NCBI RefSeq assembly: GCF_009733925.1
Contig: NZ_WOEI01000002.1
Span: forward strand, 1-64,000
Direction of reading: 5' to 3'
Length of the DNA: 64,000 bases
Origin: Streptobacillus canis
GTDB lineage: Bacteria; Fusobacteriota; Fusobacteriia; Fusobacteriales; Leptotrichiaceae
The notes below the pieces were generated by a model. It searched no databases. It was not told where the DNA came from and saw nothing but the letters and a program-made list of their open reading frames with translations. The translations under genes and the position numbers were made by a program. Numbering within the stretch: the first letter of the stretch is position 1; each line of letters opens with the position of its first letter. This document shows positions 63,658-64,000 of the stretch, piece after piece.

Positions 63658-64000
63658 ATGAAAAAAATATTATCAGCAGGATTGATACTAGCATCTTTAG
63701 GATTGTTAATATCATGTACACCTAGGAAATCAAAATCAGAAAAAGTTCAAGAAGTTAATTTAAATTTCCCTATGGAATATAAAAATGATGCAGCAGTAGT
63801 AGAAGGAGCAACTTATACTATAGGTATGGTTACATCTTCACCATTTAAAGGAATATTTTCTCCAGTACATTATCAAGATAATTTAGATGGAAATATAATC
63901 CAATTAACAAATGAAGAAATTATATGGAAAAATGAAGATTTTGAATTATTAAACGTTGAAGGTGGAATGGCAACATTATCATTAGATACAGAAAAAAATG
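63658..64000 (+). CDS. Solute-binding lipoprotein, probably OppA-like, partial
   Basis: The frame starts at the ATG at 63658 behind TTAGGAGG and runs open past the window end, giving 114 residues here. A lipoprotein signal ends in LLISCTPRKS (Cys20). The mature start, VEGATYTIGMVTSSPFKGIFSPVHY, resembles the N-terminus of oligopeptide/dipeptide binding proteins (SBP family 5). It would deliver peptides to an ABC importer encoded downstream, outside the window. Confidence 0.7.
   Translation, partial: MKKILSAGLILASLGLLISCTPRKSKSEKVQEVNLNFPMEYKNDAAVVEGATYTIGMVTSSPFKGIFSPVHYQDNLDGNIIQLTNEEIIWKNEDFELLNVEGGMATLSLDTEKN

Overview
The window is 64 kb of very AT-rich bacterial DNA (about a quarter G+C by eye). 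The gene content points to a fusobacterium of the Leptotrichiaceae, something like Streptobacillus or Sneathia: a type Va autotransporter and a two-partner secretion exoprotein that share an extended signal peptide, OmpA-type and proline-rich outer-membrane proteins, a manganese/zinc ABC importer, a licR-type PTS operon, D-lactate dehydrogenase, and many decayed insertion sequences. Genus and species are inferred from protein style only. Many promoters are recognisable as TTGACA-like boxes 17 bp from TATAAT-like boxes.

Layout. 1-4160: start of an IS30-type transposase, then an autotransporter broken by one missing T in a poly-T tract, then remnants of surface genes. 4197-10180: a beta-glucoside PTS operon (LicR-type regulator, IIA, IIB, IIC, a tiny membrane protein, a DUF3284-like protein, GH1 6-phospho-beta-glucosidase). 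10180-12600: two decayed insertion sequences, IS30-like and IS1202/ISNCY-like. 12639-18752: proline-repeat outer-membrane protein, secreted phosphatase, orphan PTS IIB, membrane glycerophosphodiesterase, gltX and a TetR regulator. 18758-19742: IS91-like remnant. 19845-24555: rpsB-tsf-pyrH-frr-mreB followed by an IS200-type TnpA abutting mreB. 24591-27738 (minus): sulfatase and sodium/solute symporter. 28218-40012: TpsB and a 3406-residue TpsA exoprotein.

40109-42870: MarR regulator, TPR protein, an IS30 copy with an amber codon, a small membrane protein. 43196-46671: metal ABC transporter. 46764-49343: S51 peptidase, DUF2974 hydrolase, secreted protein. 49346-51417 (minus): AEC carrier and D-lactate dehydrogenase. 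51465-52590: split chromate transporter. 52653-53595: five tRNAs and ybaB. 53652-58027: membrane protein, valS, OmpA-like protein. 58031-59208: second IS91-like remnant. 59241-63575: recA-recX-rdgB-recG. 63592-end: start of a solute-binding lipoprotein.

The most notable object is the TpsA protein at 29691-39911. It carries two tandem TPS secretion domains, a tandem 289-residue repeat in which each unit has a HELTH zinc-protease motif and a PLEREA motif, a further unassigned domain, and eight EPIYA/SH2-ligand-like tyrosine motifs, one of them YEEI. No immunity gene follows it. Together this suggests a secreted effector aimed at host cells and phosphorylated by host tyrosine kinases. That function is inference; the motifs are read directly from the sequence.
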